The notes under the pieces were generated by a model that saw only the letters and a program-made list of their open reading frames with translations, searched no databases and was not told where the DNA came from. The translations under genes were made by a program, and so were the position numbers. From Actinokineospora diospyrosa (GTDB taxonomy: Bacteria; Actinomycetota; Actinomycetes; Mycobacteriales; Pseudonocardiaceae), in assembly GCF_024171925.1 (NCBI RefSeq), contig NZ_JAMTCO010000005.1, positions 372,001 to 436,000 on the forward strand: a DNA stretch of 64,000 nucleotides. The letters are read 5' to 3'. This document shows, one piece after another, positions 8,498 through 17,024 of the stretch. Each line of letters opens with the position of its first letter. Positions within the stretch are counted from its first letter, which is position 1.

Positions 8498-9184
8498 TCA
8501 GCCGTGCAATCCGCACTCGGTCTTGCCCGTACCCGCCCAGCGCCCGCTGCGGGCGTCCTGCCCCGGCAGCGGCTTGGCCGTGCACGGCGCGCACCCGATG
8601 GACGGGTAACCGGCCTGCACCAACGGGTTCTCCAGCACGCCGTGGTCGGCGATGTAGCGGGTGAACTCCTCGTCGCTCCACGGCGCGATCGGGTTGACCT
8701 TCACCAATCCGTTGCGGTCGTCCCACTGCACGATCGGGGTCGTGGCCCGGGTCGGCGCGTCGACCCGGCGCACCCCGGTGACCCACGCCGAGTAGCGCGA
8801 CAGGGTTTGCCGCAATGGCACCACTTTGCGCAGGAAGCAGCACTGCGTCGGGTTCGTCTGGTTCAGCAACCCGAACTCGGCCTCCTGGTCGGCGACGGAC
8901 TGCTCGGCCTCGGCGTTGACGATGCGCACCTCCGGGTAGACCACAGCGACCGCGTCGCGGGTGCCGATGGTCTCCGCGAAGTGGTAGCCGGTCTCCAGGA
9001 ACAGCACGTCGATGTCGCGCTTGGCCTGGTAGGCCAGGTCGATCAGCACCGCGTCCTGCATGTTCGACGCGACGATGAAGTCGTCGCCGAAGGTCGCCGC
9101 CGTCCAGGCCAGCGCCTCGGCCGCGCTCGCCCCGGCCAGCTCCAGTTCCGCCCGCTCGGCCAGGTCCTGGTGTGTGGTGGTCAC
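8498..9184 (-). CDS. cysH: APS/PAPS reductase, iron-sulfur type
   Basis: The 228-residue reductase starts at GTG 9184, behind GGGGGAGG; an upstream in-frame ATG would add 25 unlikely residues. The nucleotide-binding GDDFIVASNMQD region, the paired cysteines in QCCFLRK, the CAPC pair and the C-terminal ECGLH motif are all present. The CC plus CxxC set ligates a [4Fe-4S] cluster and marks enzymes that reduce adenosine phosphosulfate directly; ECGLH carries the catalytic cysteine. Product is sulfite for the neighbouring sulfite reductase. The start overlaps the stop of the zinc-ribbon gene (GTGA). Confidence 0.93.
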   Translation of the reverse strand: MTTTHQDLAERAELELAGASAAEALAWTAATFGDDFIVASNMQDAVLIDLAYQAKRDIDVLFLETGYHFAETIGTRDAVAVVYPEVRIVNAEAEQSVADQEAEFGLLNQTNPTQCCFLRKVVPLRQTLSRYSAWVTGVRRVDAPTRATTPIVQWDDRNGLVKVNPIAPWSDEEFTRYIADHGVLENPLVQAGYPSIGCAPCTAKPLPGQDARSGRWAGTGKTECGLHG

Positions 9185-9339
9185 TTCGCTGCCTCCCCCG
9201 AGAGATTCAGTCCGACGAACTTGACCGTGAAGACCCGCCTGCACCCGGCGCACAGCCACGCCGCGTGCGGTTCCTCCTGCGGCCGCAGGTCCTCGTCGCC
9301 GCAGTACGGGCAGTAGAAGGGCGTCGCCCGCTCGCTCAT
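9181..9339 (-). CDS. small zinc-ribbon protein of the sulfite-reduction operon
   Basis: This 52-residue protein has two CxxC pairs (CPYC near residue 10 and CAGC near residue 31), the spacing of a small zinc ribbon. Its start ATG overlaps the sir stop (ATGA) and its stop overlaps the cysH start (GTGA), so it is translated with both. Small proteins at this position between sir and cysH recur in actinobacteria. The role is unknown; an electron-transfer or assembly partner of sulfite or APS reductase is a reasonable guess. Two overlaps make it a real gene despite its length. Confidence 0.85.
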   Translation of the reverse strand: MSERATPFYCPYCGDEDLRPQEEPHAAWLCAGCRRVFTVKFVGLNLSGEAAK

Positions 9340-11039
9340 CGCAGGTCGTCCTCGTCGGCGCGCACGACCCACTGGGCGAAGCGCTCGTCGGCTTCCCGCT
9401 TGGCGACGTAGTTGCGCACCACCCGCTCCACGTAGTCGGGCAGCTCCGCGCCGGTCACCTTGTGCCCGCGCAGCTTGCGGCCGAACCCGGCGTCCAGGCC
9501 GAGGCCGCCGCCCAGGTGCACCTGGAAGCCCTCCACCTGGTTGCCCGCGTCGTCGGTGACGATCTGGCCCTTGAGCCCGATGTCGGCGGTCTGGATCCGG
9601 GCGCAGGAGTTCGGGCAGCCGTTGATGTGCACCGCGATCGGCGCGGTGACCCCGTCGGTGATGTCGGCCAGCCGGGTCTCCAGCGCCGCCACCAGCTCGT
9701 GCGCGCGACCCTTCGTCTCGACGATGGCCAGCTTGCAGAACTCGATGCCGGTGCACGCCATGACGCCGCGCCGCCACGGCGACGGGGTGCTCTGCAGCCC
9801 CAGCTTGGCCAGGTCCGCCTGCAGCGCGGCCACCTCGGCCTCGGGCACGTCGAGCACGACCAGCTTCTGCAGCGGGGTGAACCGCACCCGGTTCGACCCG
9901 GCCCGCTCGGCCGCCTTGGCGACCTCGACCAGCACCGACCCCGACACCCGGCCCGCGATCGGGGCCGCGCCCACGTAGAACAGGCCGTCCTTCTGCTGGT
10001 GCACGCCGATGTGGTCGATCGGCACCGCGGGGACCTCCGGCGCGGGGCCGTCGATCAGCTTGCGGTGCAGGTACTCGTCCTCGACCACCGCGCGGAACTT
10101 GGCCGCGCCCCAGTCCTTGACCAGGAACTTGATCCGGGCCCGGTGCCGCAGGCGGCGGTAGCCGTAGTCGCGGAAGACCCCGATCACCGCGCCGTAGACG
10201 TCGGCGACCTCCTCCAGCGGCACCCAGGCGCCCAGCCGCTGGCCGATCATCGGGTTGGTGGACAGGCCACCACCGACCCACACGTCGAAGCCGGGGCCGT
10301 GCTCGGGGTGCACCACGCCGACGAAGGCGATGTCGTGGATCTCGTGGGCGATGTCGGGCAGACCGGACACCGCGGACTTGAACTTGCGCGGCAGGTTCGA
10401 GTACGCCGGGTCGCCGATGAACCGGCGCTTGATCTCCTCGATCGCCGGTGTGCCGTCGATGACCTCGTCGCGCGAGATGCCCGCGACCGGCGACCCGAGG
10501 ATCACCCGGGGACTGTCGCCACATGCCTCCATCGTGGTCATCCCAGCGCCCTCCAGCTTCTGCCAGATGGTGGGCATGTCCTCGACCCGGATCCAGTGGT
10601 ACTGGATGTTCTGCCGGTCGGTGATGTCGGCGGTGTCGCGCGCGTAGGTCTGCGACACCTCGCCGAGCACCGCGAGCTGCTCGGTGGTGACCGCGCCGCC
10701 GTCGGTGCGCACCCGCAGCATGAAGTACGAGTCGTCGAGCTCCTCGGGCTCCAGGGTCGCGGTCCGGCCGCCGTCGATCCCGGGCTTGCGCTGGGTGTAG
10801 AGGCCGTACCAGCGGAAGCGGCCGCGCAGGTCACCGGGGTCGATGCTGTCGAACCCGCCGTGGGCGTAGATGTTCTCGATCCGGGCGCGGACGTTGAGCG
10901 GGTTGTCGTCCTTCTTCGACCGCTCGTTGGGATTCAGCGGCTCGCGGTAGCCGAGCGCCCACTGACCCTCGCCCCGCGGCTTGCGGGCAGCCGGGGGCTT
11001 GGTGGGGGAAACCGGGGTGGGGGGTGTGGTGGGGGACAC
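9336..11039 (-). CDS. sir: assimilatory sulfite reductase (ferredoxin-dependent)
   Basis: The enzyme has 567 residues from GTG 11039, which follows GGAGGA at good spacing; the ATG at 11078 is an alternative. From GEGQWALGYREPLN onward it matches the mycobacterial SirA pattern. Duplicated NiR/SiR half domains are visible. The four cysteines CTGIEFC and CPNSC ligate the coupled siroheme and [4Fe-4S] centre. It reduces sulfite to sulfide with electrons from ferredoxin. It is the first full gene of the operon, behind a leader peptide, and its siroheme is supplied by the chelatase at the operon end. A nitrite-reductase role is less likely in this context. Confidence 0.93.
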   Translation of the reverse strand: MSPTTPPTPVSPTKPPAARKPRGEGQWALGYREPLNPNERSKKDDNPLNVRARIENIYAHGGFDSIDPGDLRGRFRWYGLYTQRKPGIDGGRTATLEPEELDDSYFMLRVRTDGGAVTTEQLAVLGEVSQTYARDTADITDRQNIQYHWIRVEDMPTIWQKLEGAGMTTMEACGDSPRVILGSPVAGISRDEVIDGTPAIEEIKRRFIGDPAYSNLPRKFKSAVSGLPDIAHEIHDIAFVGVVHPEHGPGFDVWVGGGLSTNPMIGQRLGAWVPLEEVADVYGAVIGVFRDYGYRRLRHRARIKFLVKDWGAAKFRAVVEDEYLHRKLIDGPAPEVPAVPIDHIGVHQQKDGLFYVGAAPIAGRVSGSVLVEVAKAAERAGSNRVRFTPLQKLVVLDVPEAEVAALQADLAKLGLQSTPSPWRRGVMACTGIEFCKLAIVETKGRAHELVAALETRLADITDGVTAPIAVHINGCPNSCARIQTADIGLKGQIVTDDAGNQVEGFQVHLGGGLGLDAGFGRKLRGHKVTGAELPDYVERVVRNYVAKREADERFAQWVVRADEDDLR

Positions 11040-11110
11040 CGGTGGTTCCTCCGGGATCGGGGCGCTCGTGCGCGCCACGACGACCCCAGGCGGCGGTGCG
11101 GGGGATCACT

Positions 11111-11134
11111 CAGCGGCGCACCCGACGCCTGCTG
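11111..11134 (-). promoter_or_regulatory. hairpin between leader peptide and sir
   Basis: On the minus strand CAGC-A-GGCG pairs with CGCC-GCTG around a seven-base loop, giving an eight-pair stem with one bulge. It lies just after the stop of the leader peptide and about 70 bases before the sir start. That is where a transcription attenuator or ribosome-controlled structure would sit. No U-tract follows, so the mechanism is open. Confidence 0.4.
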
Positions 11135-11156
11135 AATGCGAGGTAGGCGCGGCGGG

Positions 11157-11243
11157 TCAGCTGGGCTGACGGCACATCGCGCTGGACACGCGCTGGAAGT
11201 CCACGTGGCGGCGGGCCACCAGGAAGACCTCAGTCGCGGACAT
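11157..11243 (-). CDS. cysteine-containing leader peptide of the sulfur operon
   Basis: This 28-codon reading frame encodes a peptide with the core RRHVDFQRVSSAMCR. I recognise it as the short leader-peptide pattern that precedes sulfur-assimilation genes in many actinobacteria. A single Cys lies near the end. No strong ribosome site precedes the ATG, so it may be translated from a leaderless transcript. It is placed 118 bases upstream of sir and followed by a hairpin, the arrangement expected for control by translation of the leader. Mechanism and signal are inferred. Confidence 0.7.
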   Translation of the reverse strand: MSATEVFLVARRHVDFQRVSSAMCRQPS

Positions 11244-11364
11244 GGGGGTCAGCGTGCCACGCGTCCACGGTGTGGTCCACCGCCATCCGCATGCTGGGAC
11301 GCAGGTCACGGACCTCGGACCGGCTGACCTGGGCCGCCCGGGTGGACCTGGGAAGATGGCAACC

Positions 11365-12579
11365 ATGGCCGCAGCTGCTCCTGAGGGTGACCCCGCGCCC
11401 ACCGACGGTTCCCTGCCCCCCGGCGCGCTGCGCGGGCTCGGCGACCGGCCGTTCGGGGTGTACGTGCACGTCCCGTTCTGCGCGACCCGGTGCGGTTACT
11501 GCGATTTCAACACCTACACCGCCGGTGAGCTGGGCTCCTCTGCCTCGCCGCAATCCTGGCTCGCGGGTTTGCGGCAGGAACTCGACCTCGCCGCCCGGGT
11601 TCTGGGAACGGCGCCCGCCGCTGACACCGTGTTCGTCGGCGGTGGCACACCGTCACTGCTGGGCGCCGACGGGTTGTCCCAGGTGTTGGACGCGGTGCGC
11701 GGGGTGTTCGGGTTGACCGAGGGCGCCGAGGTCACCACGGAGTCGAACCCGGAGTCGACCTCGCCGGGGTTCTTCGCCGGGATCGCCGACGCCGGGTACA
11801 CCCGGGTGTCGCTGGGCATGCAGTCCGCGGCCCGGCACGTGCTCGCCGTCCTCGACCGCACCCACACCCCGGGCCGGGCGGTCGCCGCCGCCCGGGAGGC
11901 CAAGGCGGCGGGCATCGGGCACGTGAACCTGGACCTGATCTACGGGACCCCGGGCGAACGGCCGAGCGACCTGGCGGCATCCCTGGACGCCGTCCTGGAG
12001 GCAGGCGTCGACCACGTCTCGGCGTACTCCCTGATCGTCGAGGATGGCACTGCCCTGGCCCGGCGAGTCCGCCGCGGCGAGTTGCCGATGCCGGACGACG
12101 ATGTGCTCGCCGACCGGTACGAGCAGGTGGACGCGGCCCTGGTCGCCGCGGGCCTGCACTGGTACGAGGTGTCGAACTGGGCCTCCGACGAGGCCGCCCG
12201 CTGCAGGCACAACCTCGGCTACTGGCTCGGCGGCGACTGGTGGGGCGCGGGCCCCGGCGCCCACAGCCACGTCGGCGGCATCCGCTGGTGGAACGTCAAG
12301 CACCCGGCCCGCTACACCGAACTGCTGGCCAACGGCGCCTCCCCGGCCGCAGGCCGCGAACGGCTCACCGAGGACGACCAGCGCTTGGAACGGGTCTTGC
12401 TGGAACTCCGCTTGGCCGAAGGACTCCCGATCGACGCTCTTACCCCTACCGCCTTGGCCGAGGCCAAGTCCGCCGCCAATGACGGCCTCCTAGACCCAAC
12501 AGCCCTCACCTCCGGCCGCTGCGTCCTCACCGCCCGCGGCCGCCTCCTCGCCGACGCCGTGGTGCGCCGCCTGACCTAG
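11365..12579 (+). CDS. hemW: radical SAM heme chaperone/coproporphyrinogen III oxidase-like protein
   Basis: The 404-residue radical SAM protein has cluster cysteines C39, C43 and C46 (CATRCGYC) and the downstream VFVGGGTPSLL and ETTS-like ESNPES segments of the HemN/HemW family. The extra HemN cysteine after the CxxxCxxC set is absent: the motif continues with DF, which is typical of HemW. HemW binds heme and delivers it to respiratory proteins rather than oxidising coproporphyrinogen. The ATG at 11365 is chosen because GGGAAG lies nine bases upstream; 11356 is possible. The start region is divergent from the sulfur operon leader, with about 120 bases between them. Confidence 0.9.
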   Translation: MAAAAPEGDPAPTDGSLPPGALRGLGDRPFGVYVHVPFCATRCGYCDFNTYTAGELGSSASPQSWLAGLRQELDLAARVLGTAPAADTVFVGGGTPSLLGADGLSQVLDAVRGVFGLTEGAEVTTESNPESTSPGFFAGIADAGYTRVSLGMQSAARHVLAVLDRTHTPGRAVAAAREAKAAGIGHVNLDLIYGTPGERPSDLAASLDAVLEAGVDHVSAYSLIVEDGTALARRVRRGELPMPDDDVLADRYEQVDAALVAAGLHWYEVSNWASDEAARCRHNLGYWLGGDWWGAGPGAHSHVGGIRWWNVKHPARYTELLANGASPAAGRERLTEDDQRLERVLLELRLAEGLPIDALTPTALAEAKSAANDGLLDPTALTSGRCVLTARGRLLADAVVRRLT

Positions 12580-12585
12580 GTCGGC

Positions 12586-13065
12586 TCACGAGGTCGGGAT
12601 CGGATAACGCGGTGTGCACGGATCCGCCTGGACGTCCTCGACCCCGATGAGGTCGGCCCGCAACCGCTGGGCCAACTCTTGGCGATCGGTCCCCGGCCGC
12701 ACCACGACGTAGAGCGAAGCGGGCATCGCCTCCACACGGGCGAGCCGACTTATGTCGGGCTGGTTCTCGAACATGTACCGGAACCTCTCCAGGGCCTGCT
12801 GCCGGGTTTCGGTACCGATCCGGACCGTGGCCGGGTTCGCCTGGATCACGTCCTTGCCCTTGAGCATGGACTCGTCGTCGTCGAACAAGACGTCCACGCG
12901 TTCCGAGTAGGTGGCGCACACGGACTCCGGCGCACGCCACGGCTGGGTCGCCGTCGGTTCGGTCGTCGGCCCGGCCTCCTGCCGTTCGGCGGTCGTACAT
13001 CCCACCAGCAGCGCCGCCGCGCTCACCACCGCAGCGCACCGCGGCCCCCAGTTCGCCATGCCCAC
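12586..13065 (-). CDS. lipoprotein with FtsX extracellular-domain-like fold
   Basis: The 159-residue product has a lipobox (LLVGC, Cys23) and a low-complexity linker. After that comes a domain from about residue 55 that reads like the extracellular loop of FtsX: VDVLFDDD, then ERFRYMFENQPDI and a MPASLYVVV strand, ending with a QELAQRL helix. FtsX itself is a four-helix membrane protein; here the loop domain is freestanding and lipid-anchored. In FtsX this domain activates cell-wall hydrolases, so a periplasmic regulatory role is possible but unproven. It is convergent with hemW and only seven bases separate the stops. Confidence 0.75.
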   Translation of the reverse strand: MGMANWGPRCAAVVSAAALLVGCTTAERQEAGPTTEPTATQPWRAPESVCATYSERVDVLFDDDESMLKGKDVIQANPATVRIGTETRQQALERFRYMFENQPDISRLARVEAMPASLYVVVRPGTDRQELAQRLRADLIGVEDVQADPCTPRYPIPTS

Positions 13066-13218
13066 AGTGTCCTCGGTCGTCGATCAACGGTCGGCGTCGC
13101 GTCGTGGTGCCGTCTGGTTCGGGACCTTGGACCCGGATTCGTCGTGTGGCGTATCTGGTACGGGCGGGTGACCTCCTTGTCGGCAGCAGAACTGTGTCCA
13201 GGTGAAGGGGTCCCAGCG

Positions 13219-13500
13219 ATGGCGGTCACCATCCAGCACGTCCGGCAGCGGCTCTCCGGGGCCGAGGTCGACTACGAGTACGCCGCCGAGCTCGGCGACG
13301 ACGCCTTACCCCACCTGGCCGAACTCGCCACCCGGGCGGACACGGTGCTCGCCTGCAAGGCGCTGTACCTGGCCAGCCTGATCGGCGGACCGCGGTCCAC
13401 GGAGATCATCGCCGCCGCCGCCGACCACGAGGACCCGATCATCCGGATCGCCGCGTCGGCGGCGTTGCGCAACCTGCGGCAGGCGGGCAGGACCCGCTAA
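13219..13500 (+). CDS. small HEAT-repeat-like protein
   Basis: This 93-residue protein is made of alternating helices with the pattern of HEAT/armadillo repeats: DDALPHLAELATRADTVLACKALYLASL and DHEDPIIRIAASAALRNL (quoted as separate helices 28-55 and 69-87). AAGGGG lies nine bases before the ATG. Such proteins are scaffolds for protein contacts. The neighbours give no clear partner; the hrcA gene begins 70 bases downstream on the same strand. Confidence 0.7.
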   Translation: MAVTIQHVRQRLSGAEVDYEYAAELGDDALPHLAELATRADTVLACKALYLASLIGGPRSTEIIAAAADHEDPIIRIAASAALRNLRQAGRTR

Positions 13501-13569
13501 CCGCCGCCGCCGGGGCGCGCTCCGTAAACTTGGTCCGGGGCCCGCGCACACGGACGAGGGAGGTGGCCC

Positions 13570-14592
13570 GTGGTCAGTTCCGACGAGCGGCGCTTCGAGG
13601 TGCTGCGCGCGATCGTCGCCGACTACGTGCGCGACCACGAACCGGTGGCGTCCAAGGCGATCGTCGAGCGGCACAACCTCGGCGTCTCCAGCGCCACCGT
13701 GCGCAACGACATGGCCTCGCTGGAGGAGGACGGCTACATCACCCAGCCGCACACCAGCGCGGGCCGCATCCCCACCGACAAGGGCTACCGGCTCTTCGTC
13801 GACCGGCTCAGCGAGGTCAAGCCGCTCTCGACCGCCGAGCGCCGGGCCATCCAGAGCTTCCTCGGCGGCGCCATCGACCTCGACGACGTGATGCGCCGCA
13901 GCGTGCGGCTGCTGGCCCAGCTGACCCGGCAGGTCGCGGTGATCCAGTACCCGACGCTGACCACCTCCACCGTGCGCCACGTCGAGCTGGTGAACATCAC
14001 CCCGGCCCGGCTGATGCTGGTGCTGATCACCGACACCGGCCGGGTCGACCAGCGGATGGTCGACCTCGGCGACGTGGTCACCGACGAGGACACCGCGCGG
14101 CTGCGCACCATGCTCAACACCACCCTGGCTGGCAAGCGCCTCGCCGACGCCGCGGCCAGCGTCGCCGAGATGCCCGAGAGCGCGCCCGGCGAGCTGCGCG
14201 AGGTGGTCACCACGCTGGCCACCGTGCTGGTCGAGTCGCTCGTCGAGCACCCCGAGGAGCGGCTGGTGCTCGGCGGCACGGCGAACCTGACCCGCAACGT
14301 CGCCGACTTCCCGAACTCGCTGCGCCAGGTCCTCGAGGCGCTCGAGGAGCAGGTCGTGGTGCTGAAGCTGCTCGCGGCGACCGCCGACCCGGGCACCATC
14401 ACGGTGCGCATCGGCGGCGAGAACGAGGCCGAGGAGATGCGTTCCACCTCGGTGGTGTCCATCGGCTACGGCACCCGTGCCACCCTGTTGGGCGGGATGG
14501 GCGTCGTCGGGCCGACCAGGATGGACTACCCCACGAACATCGCCGCGGTCCGCGCGGTGGCGAACTACGTCGGCGAGATCCTCGGTCGGTAG
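13570..14592 (+). CDS. hrcA: heat-inducible transcription repressor HrcA
   Basis: HrcA has 340 residues from GTG 13570 behind GGGAGG. The N-terminal winged helix ([27 protein letters not shown]) and the [15 protein letters not shown] segment are family marks. A GAF-like dimerisation region follows and the C-terminus has [16 protein letters not shown]. HrcA represses groE and, in many bacteria, dnaK/dnaJ operons by binding CIRCE elements, and needs GroEL for folding. No CIRCE inverted repeat (TTAGCACTC type) is visible upstream in this window, so autoregulation is not shown. Confidence 0.96.
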   Translation: MVSSDERRFEVLRAIVADYVRDHEPVASKAIVERHNLGVSSATVRNDMASLEEDGYITQPHTSAGRIPTDKGYRLFVDRLSEVKPLSTAERRAIQSFLGGAIDLDDVMRRSVRLLAQLTRQVAVIQYPTLTTSTVRHVELVNITPARLMLVLITDTGRVDQRMVDLGDVVTDEDTARLRTMLNTTLAGKRLADAAASVAEMPESAPGELREVVTTLATVLVESLVEHPEERLVLGGTANLTRNVADFPNSLRQVLEALEEQVVVLKLLAATADPGTITVRIGGENEAEEMRSTSVVSIGYGTRATLLGGMGVVGPTRMDYPTNIAAVRAVANYVGEILGR

Positions 14593-14615
14593 AGGGTCGA
14601 CACAGGTATCAACGG

Positions 14616-14634
14616 GCCCCGGCATGCCCGGGGC
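14616..14634 (+). terminator. hairpin between hrcA and dnaJ
   Basis: GCCCCGG pairs with CCGGGGC around the loop CATGC. The right arm ends directly at the AGGAGG ribosome site of dnaJ. No T-run follows. It may be a weak terminator or attenuator, or a structure that limits access to the dnaJ ribosome site. Confidence 0.4.
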
Positions 14635-14649
14635 AGGAGGACTGGACAG

Positions 14650-15804
14650 GTGGCGAGGGATTACTACGGCACGCTCGGGGTGCGTCAGGACGCGACCTCC
14701 GAGGAGATCAAGCGCGCCTACCGCAAGCTCGCGCGTGAGCTGCACCCCGACGTCAACCCGGACGAGGCGGCGCAAACCCGCTTCCGCGAGGTCACCGCGG
14801 CCTACGAGGTCCTGTCCGACCCGCAGAAGCGCAAGATCGTCGACATGGGCGGTGACCCGCTCGGCAACGGCGGCGGCGGGGGCGGCGGTGGTCGCGACCC
14901 GTTCGGCGGGTTCGGCCTCGGCGACATCATGGACGCGTTCTTCGGCGCGGCGGGCGGCGGCGGTGGCGGGCGCGGCCCGCGCAGCCGGGTGCAGCCTGGC
15001 TCGGACGCGCTGCTGCGCATCCAGATGACCCTGGAGGAGTGCGCGAGCGGGATCAGCCGCGAGATCGCGGTGGAGACCGCGATCCTGTGCGACCTGTGCC
15101 GCGGCTCCGGGTGCGCCGACGGCAGCAGCCCGATCACCTGCGACACCTGCGGTGGCCGCGGCGAGGTCCAGTCGGTGCAGCGCTCGTTCCTCGGCCAGGT
15201 CGTCACCGCGCGCGCCTGCCCCACGTGCCGCGGTCTCGGCGAGGTCATCCCCGACCCGTGCCGCCAGTGCGCGGGCGAGGGCCGGGTCCGGGCGCGGCGC
15301 ACGATCACCGCGAAGATCCCGCCCGGTGTCGCGGACGGTATGCGGGTAAGGCTTTCCGGCCAAGGCGAGGTAGGCCCCGGCGGTGGCCCTGCCGGTGACC
15401 TCTACATAGAGGTTGAGGAGTTGCAGCACAGCACCTTTGAGCGTGAAGGTGCGGACCTGCACTGCACTTTGCGCGTCCCGATGACGACCGCGGTGCTGGG
15501 TGCTGTCGTGCCGCTGGAAGCCATCGACGGGCGCATCGAACTGGAACTCGAACCGGGCACCCAGCCCGAGGCCGAGTTGGTGCTGACCGGTCGCGGCCTG
15601 CCGCGGCTGCGCTCCACCGGCCGGGTCGACGGGCGCGGCGACCTGCACGTGCACATCGAGGTCGAGATCCCGACCCGGCTCGACGCCAGGCAAACCGAAC
15701 TGCTGCGCGAACTTGCCACCCTGCGCGGGGAGGAACAGCACACCCTGGCGAACGCCACCGGCCGCACCGGCGGCCTGTTCTCCCGCCTGCGCTCCCGCCG
15801 ATGA
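14650..15804 (+). CDS. dnaJ: chaperone protein DnaJ
   Basis: Type I DnaJ with 384 residues. The J domain carries the HPD motif (ELHPDVNPD). A Gly-rich linker follows, then four CxxCxGxG zinc-binding repeats ([32 protein letters not shown]) and the C-terminal substrate-binding domains. It stimulates DnaK ATPase and delivers unfolded clients. It lies behind hrcA, as in the second dnaJ locus (dnaJ2) of actinobacteria, with dnaK elsewhere. The start is GTG 14650 with AGGAGG upstream. Its stop overlaps the rsmE start. Confidence 0.96.
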   Translation: MARDYYGTLGVRQDATSEEIKRAYRKLARELHPDVNPDEAAQTRFREVTAAYEVLSDPQKRKIVDMGGDPLGNGGGGGGGGRDPFGGFGLGDIMDAFFGAAGGGGGGRGPRSRVQPGSDALLRIQMTLEECASGISREIAVETAILCDLCRGSGCADGSSPITCDTCGGRGEVQSVQRSFLGQVVTARACPTCRGLGEVIPDPCRQCAGEGRVRARRTITAKIPPGVADGMRVRLSGQGEVGPGGGPAGDLYIEVEELQHSTFEREGADLHCTLRVPMTTAVLGAVVPLEAIDGRIELELEPGTQPEAELVLTGRGLPRLRSTGRVDGRGDLHVHIEVEIPTRLDARQTELLRELATLRGEEQHTLANATGRTGGLFSRLRSRR

Positions 15805-16535
15805 CCCTGGCGCAGTTCCTGGTCGACGCCCTGCCCCCGGGCGAGTCGTTCACGTTGGACGGCCCCGAGGGCAGGCACGCGGCGGCCGTGCGGCGACTGC
15901 GCGCGGGGGAGCGGCTGCTCGTCGGCGACGGTCGCGGAACCGTCGCCGAGTGCGTGGTTGCCGTGGCGGGCAAGGACTTCCTCGACCTGACGGTAGACCG
16001 GCGCTGGACCGAACCGCAGCCCTCGTTGCGGGTGGTTCTGGCGCAGGCGTTGGTGAAGGGCGACCGCGGCGAACTCGCCGTCGAACTCGCCACCGAGGCG
16101 GGCGTCGACGCGGTCGTCCCGTGGCGCGCCAGCCGCAGCGTCGCCAAGTGGGAAGACGGTCCGCGCGGCGAGAAGGCGTTGTCCCGCTGGCGGAGCACCG
16201 CGCGCGAGGCCGCCAAACAGGCCCGACGGCCCTGGGTGCCGCAGGTCCTCGACCCGGTCGGCCTGCCAGGGCTGCTCGACCTGGCCGGGGCGAGCGCCAC
16301 GACCCTCGTGCTCGAGGCCAACCTGGCCACCCGATTGGCCGACCTGGCGCTACCCGAATCGGGTGATCTTGTGCTGGTGGTCGGGCCGGAGGGCGGCATC
16401 GCCCCCGCCGAGCTCACCGCCCTTGAGCAGGTAGGAGCGCTCCCAGTCCGGCTCGGACCCGCCGTGCTGCGGACTTCCACCGCCGCCGCGGTCGCTCTAG
16501 GGGCCCTCGGCGCCTTGACCGCCCGCTGGCGCTAG
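15801..16535 (+). CDS. rsmE: 16S rRNA (uracil-1498-N3)-methyltransferase
   Basis: The 244-residue SPOUT-class methyltransferase has the RsmE layout: an N-terminal PUA-like barrel ([14 protein letters not shown]), then the knotted domain with [35 protein letters not shown] and the SAM-binding [13 protein letters not shown] and [12 protein letters not shown]. It methylates U1498 of 16S rRNA. The ATG overlaps the dnaJ stop (ATGA), so it is cotranslated. Confidence 0.94.
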   Translation: MTLAQFLVDALPPGESFTLDGPEGRHAAAVRRLRAGERLLVGDGRGTVAECVVAVAGKDFLDLTVDRRWTEPQPSLRVVLAQALVKGDRGELAVELATEAGVDAVVPWRASRSVAKWEDGPRGEKALSRWRSTAREAAKQARRPWVPQVLDPVGLPGLLDLAGASATTLVLEANLATRLADLALPESGDLVLVVGPEGGIAPAELTALEQVGALPVRLGPAVLRTSTAAAVALGALGALTARWR

Positions 16536-16741
16536 CAAGGCCCAGGGTTTACCCTTTATCCGCAAAGCGTTTCAGTTATTCCGAAGCGCATTCACCTGAC
16601 TACCGCCGGACACCTCCCCCCTCGGTCCGGCGGCGCCGCGCGGGGCGGTGGAGCGACCCCCAGGCTTCACCGCCCGCGCGGCTTCCCTCAGCCTGTTCGG
16701 GAGTGAACTCCCTTCCCGGTTGCGCCGCGCGGATGTCATAC

Positions 16742-16761
16742 CCGGGGGCCCGAGCCCCCGG
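16742..16761. terminator. hairpin in the rsmE-HIT spacer
   Basis: CCGGGGGC pairs perfectly with GCCCCCGG around the loop CCGA. It lies about 205 bases after rsmE. No T-tract follows on either side. A factor-independent terminator of the GC-rich actinobacterial kind is possible. Confidence 0.4.
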
Positions 16762-16829
16762 ACCCCCACGGTGCGGCAGGCGCCGGAACCAGCGGGGTTC
16801 GCTCGACCTTCGGTCATCGCATCAAGGTA

Positions 16830-16961
16830 TGTAACCAATGGGGCTGTCGCCCACGGTGCGATCACTCTCGACCCAGCGTGGGATCGCTCGGGCCTACCGG
16901 CCCGTTGCGTCGAGTGTGACCGATGGGGTTGTAGCCCACGGTGCGGTTGCTCTCGACCCAG
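16830..16961. repeat. two-copy 47-bp direct repeat in intergenic DNA
   Basis: Copies at 16830-16876 and 16915-16961 match at 40 of 47 positions by hand count and share CCCACGGTGCG and CTCTCGACCCAG. The 489-base gap between rsmE and the HIT gene otherwise holds only the hairpin described separately and no credible gene. The second copy lies about 60 bases before the HIT start. Confidence 0.7.
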
Positions 16962-17024
16962 TCACTCGACCTTCACTGTGCGGTCACGTTCGCTGTGCGG
17001 TGAGGCTTGGGTAGGTTGGGGGGT

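Noticed and set aside
13501-13569. CIRCE element before hrcA
   Set aside because: No TTAGCACTC-N9-GAGTGCTAA-like inverted repeat is visible.
13306-15741. Very long minus-strand open frame opposite hrcA and dnaJ
   Set aside because: It is antisense to two certain genes and is His/Arg/Gly-rich without domains; a by-product of high G/C codon bias.
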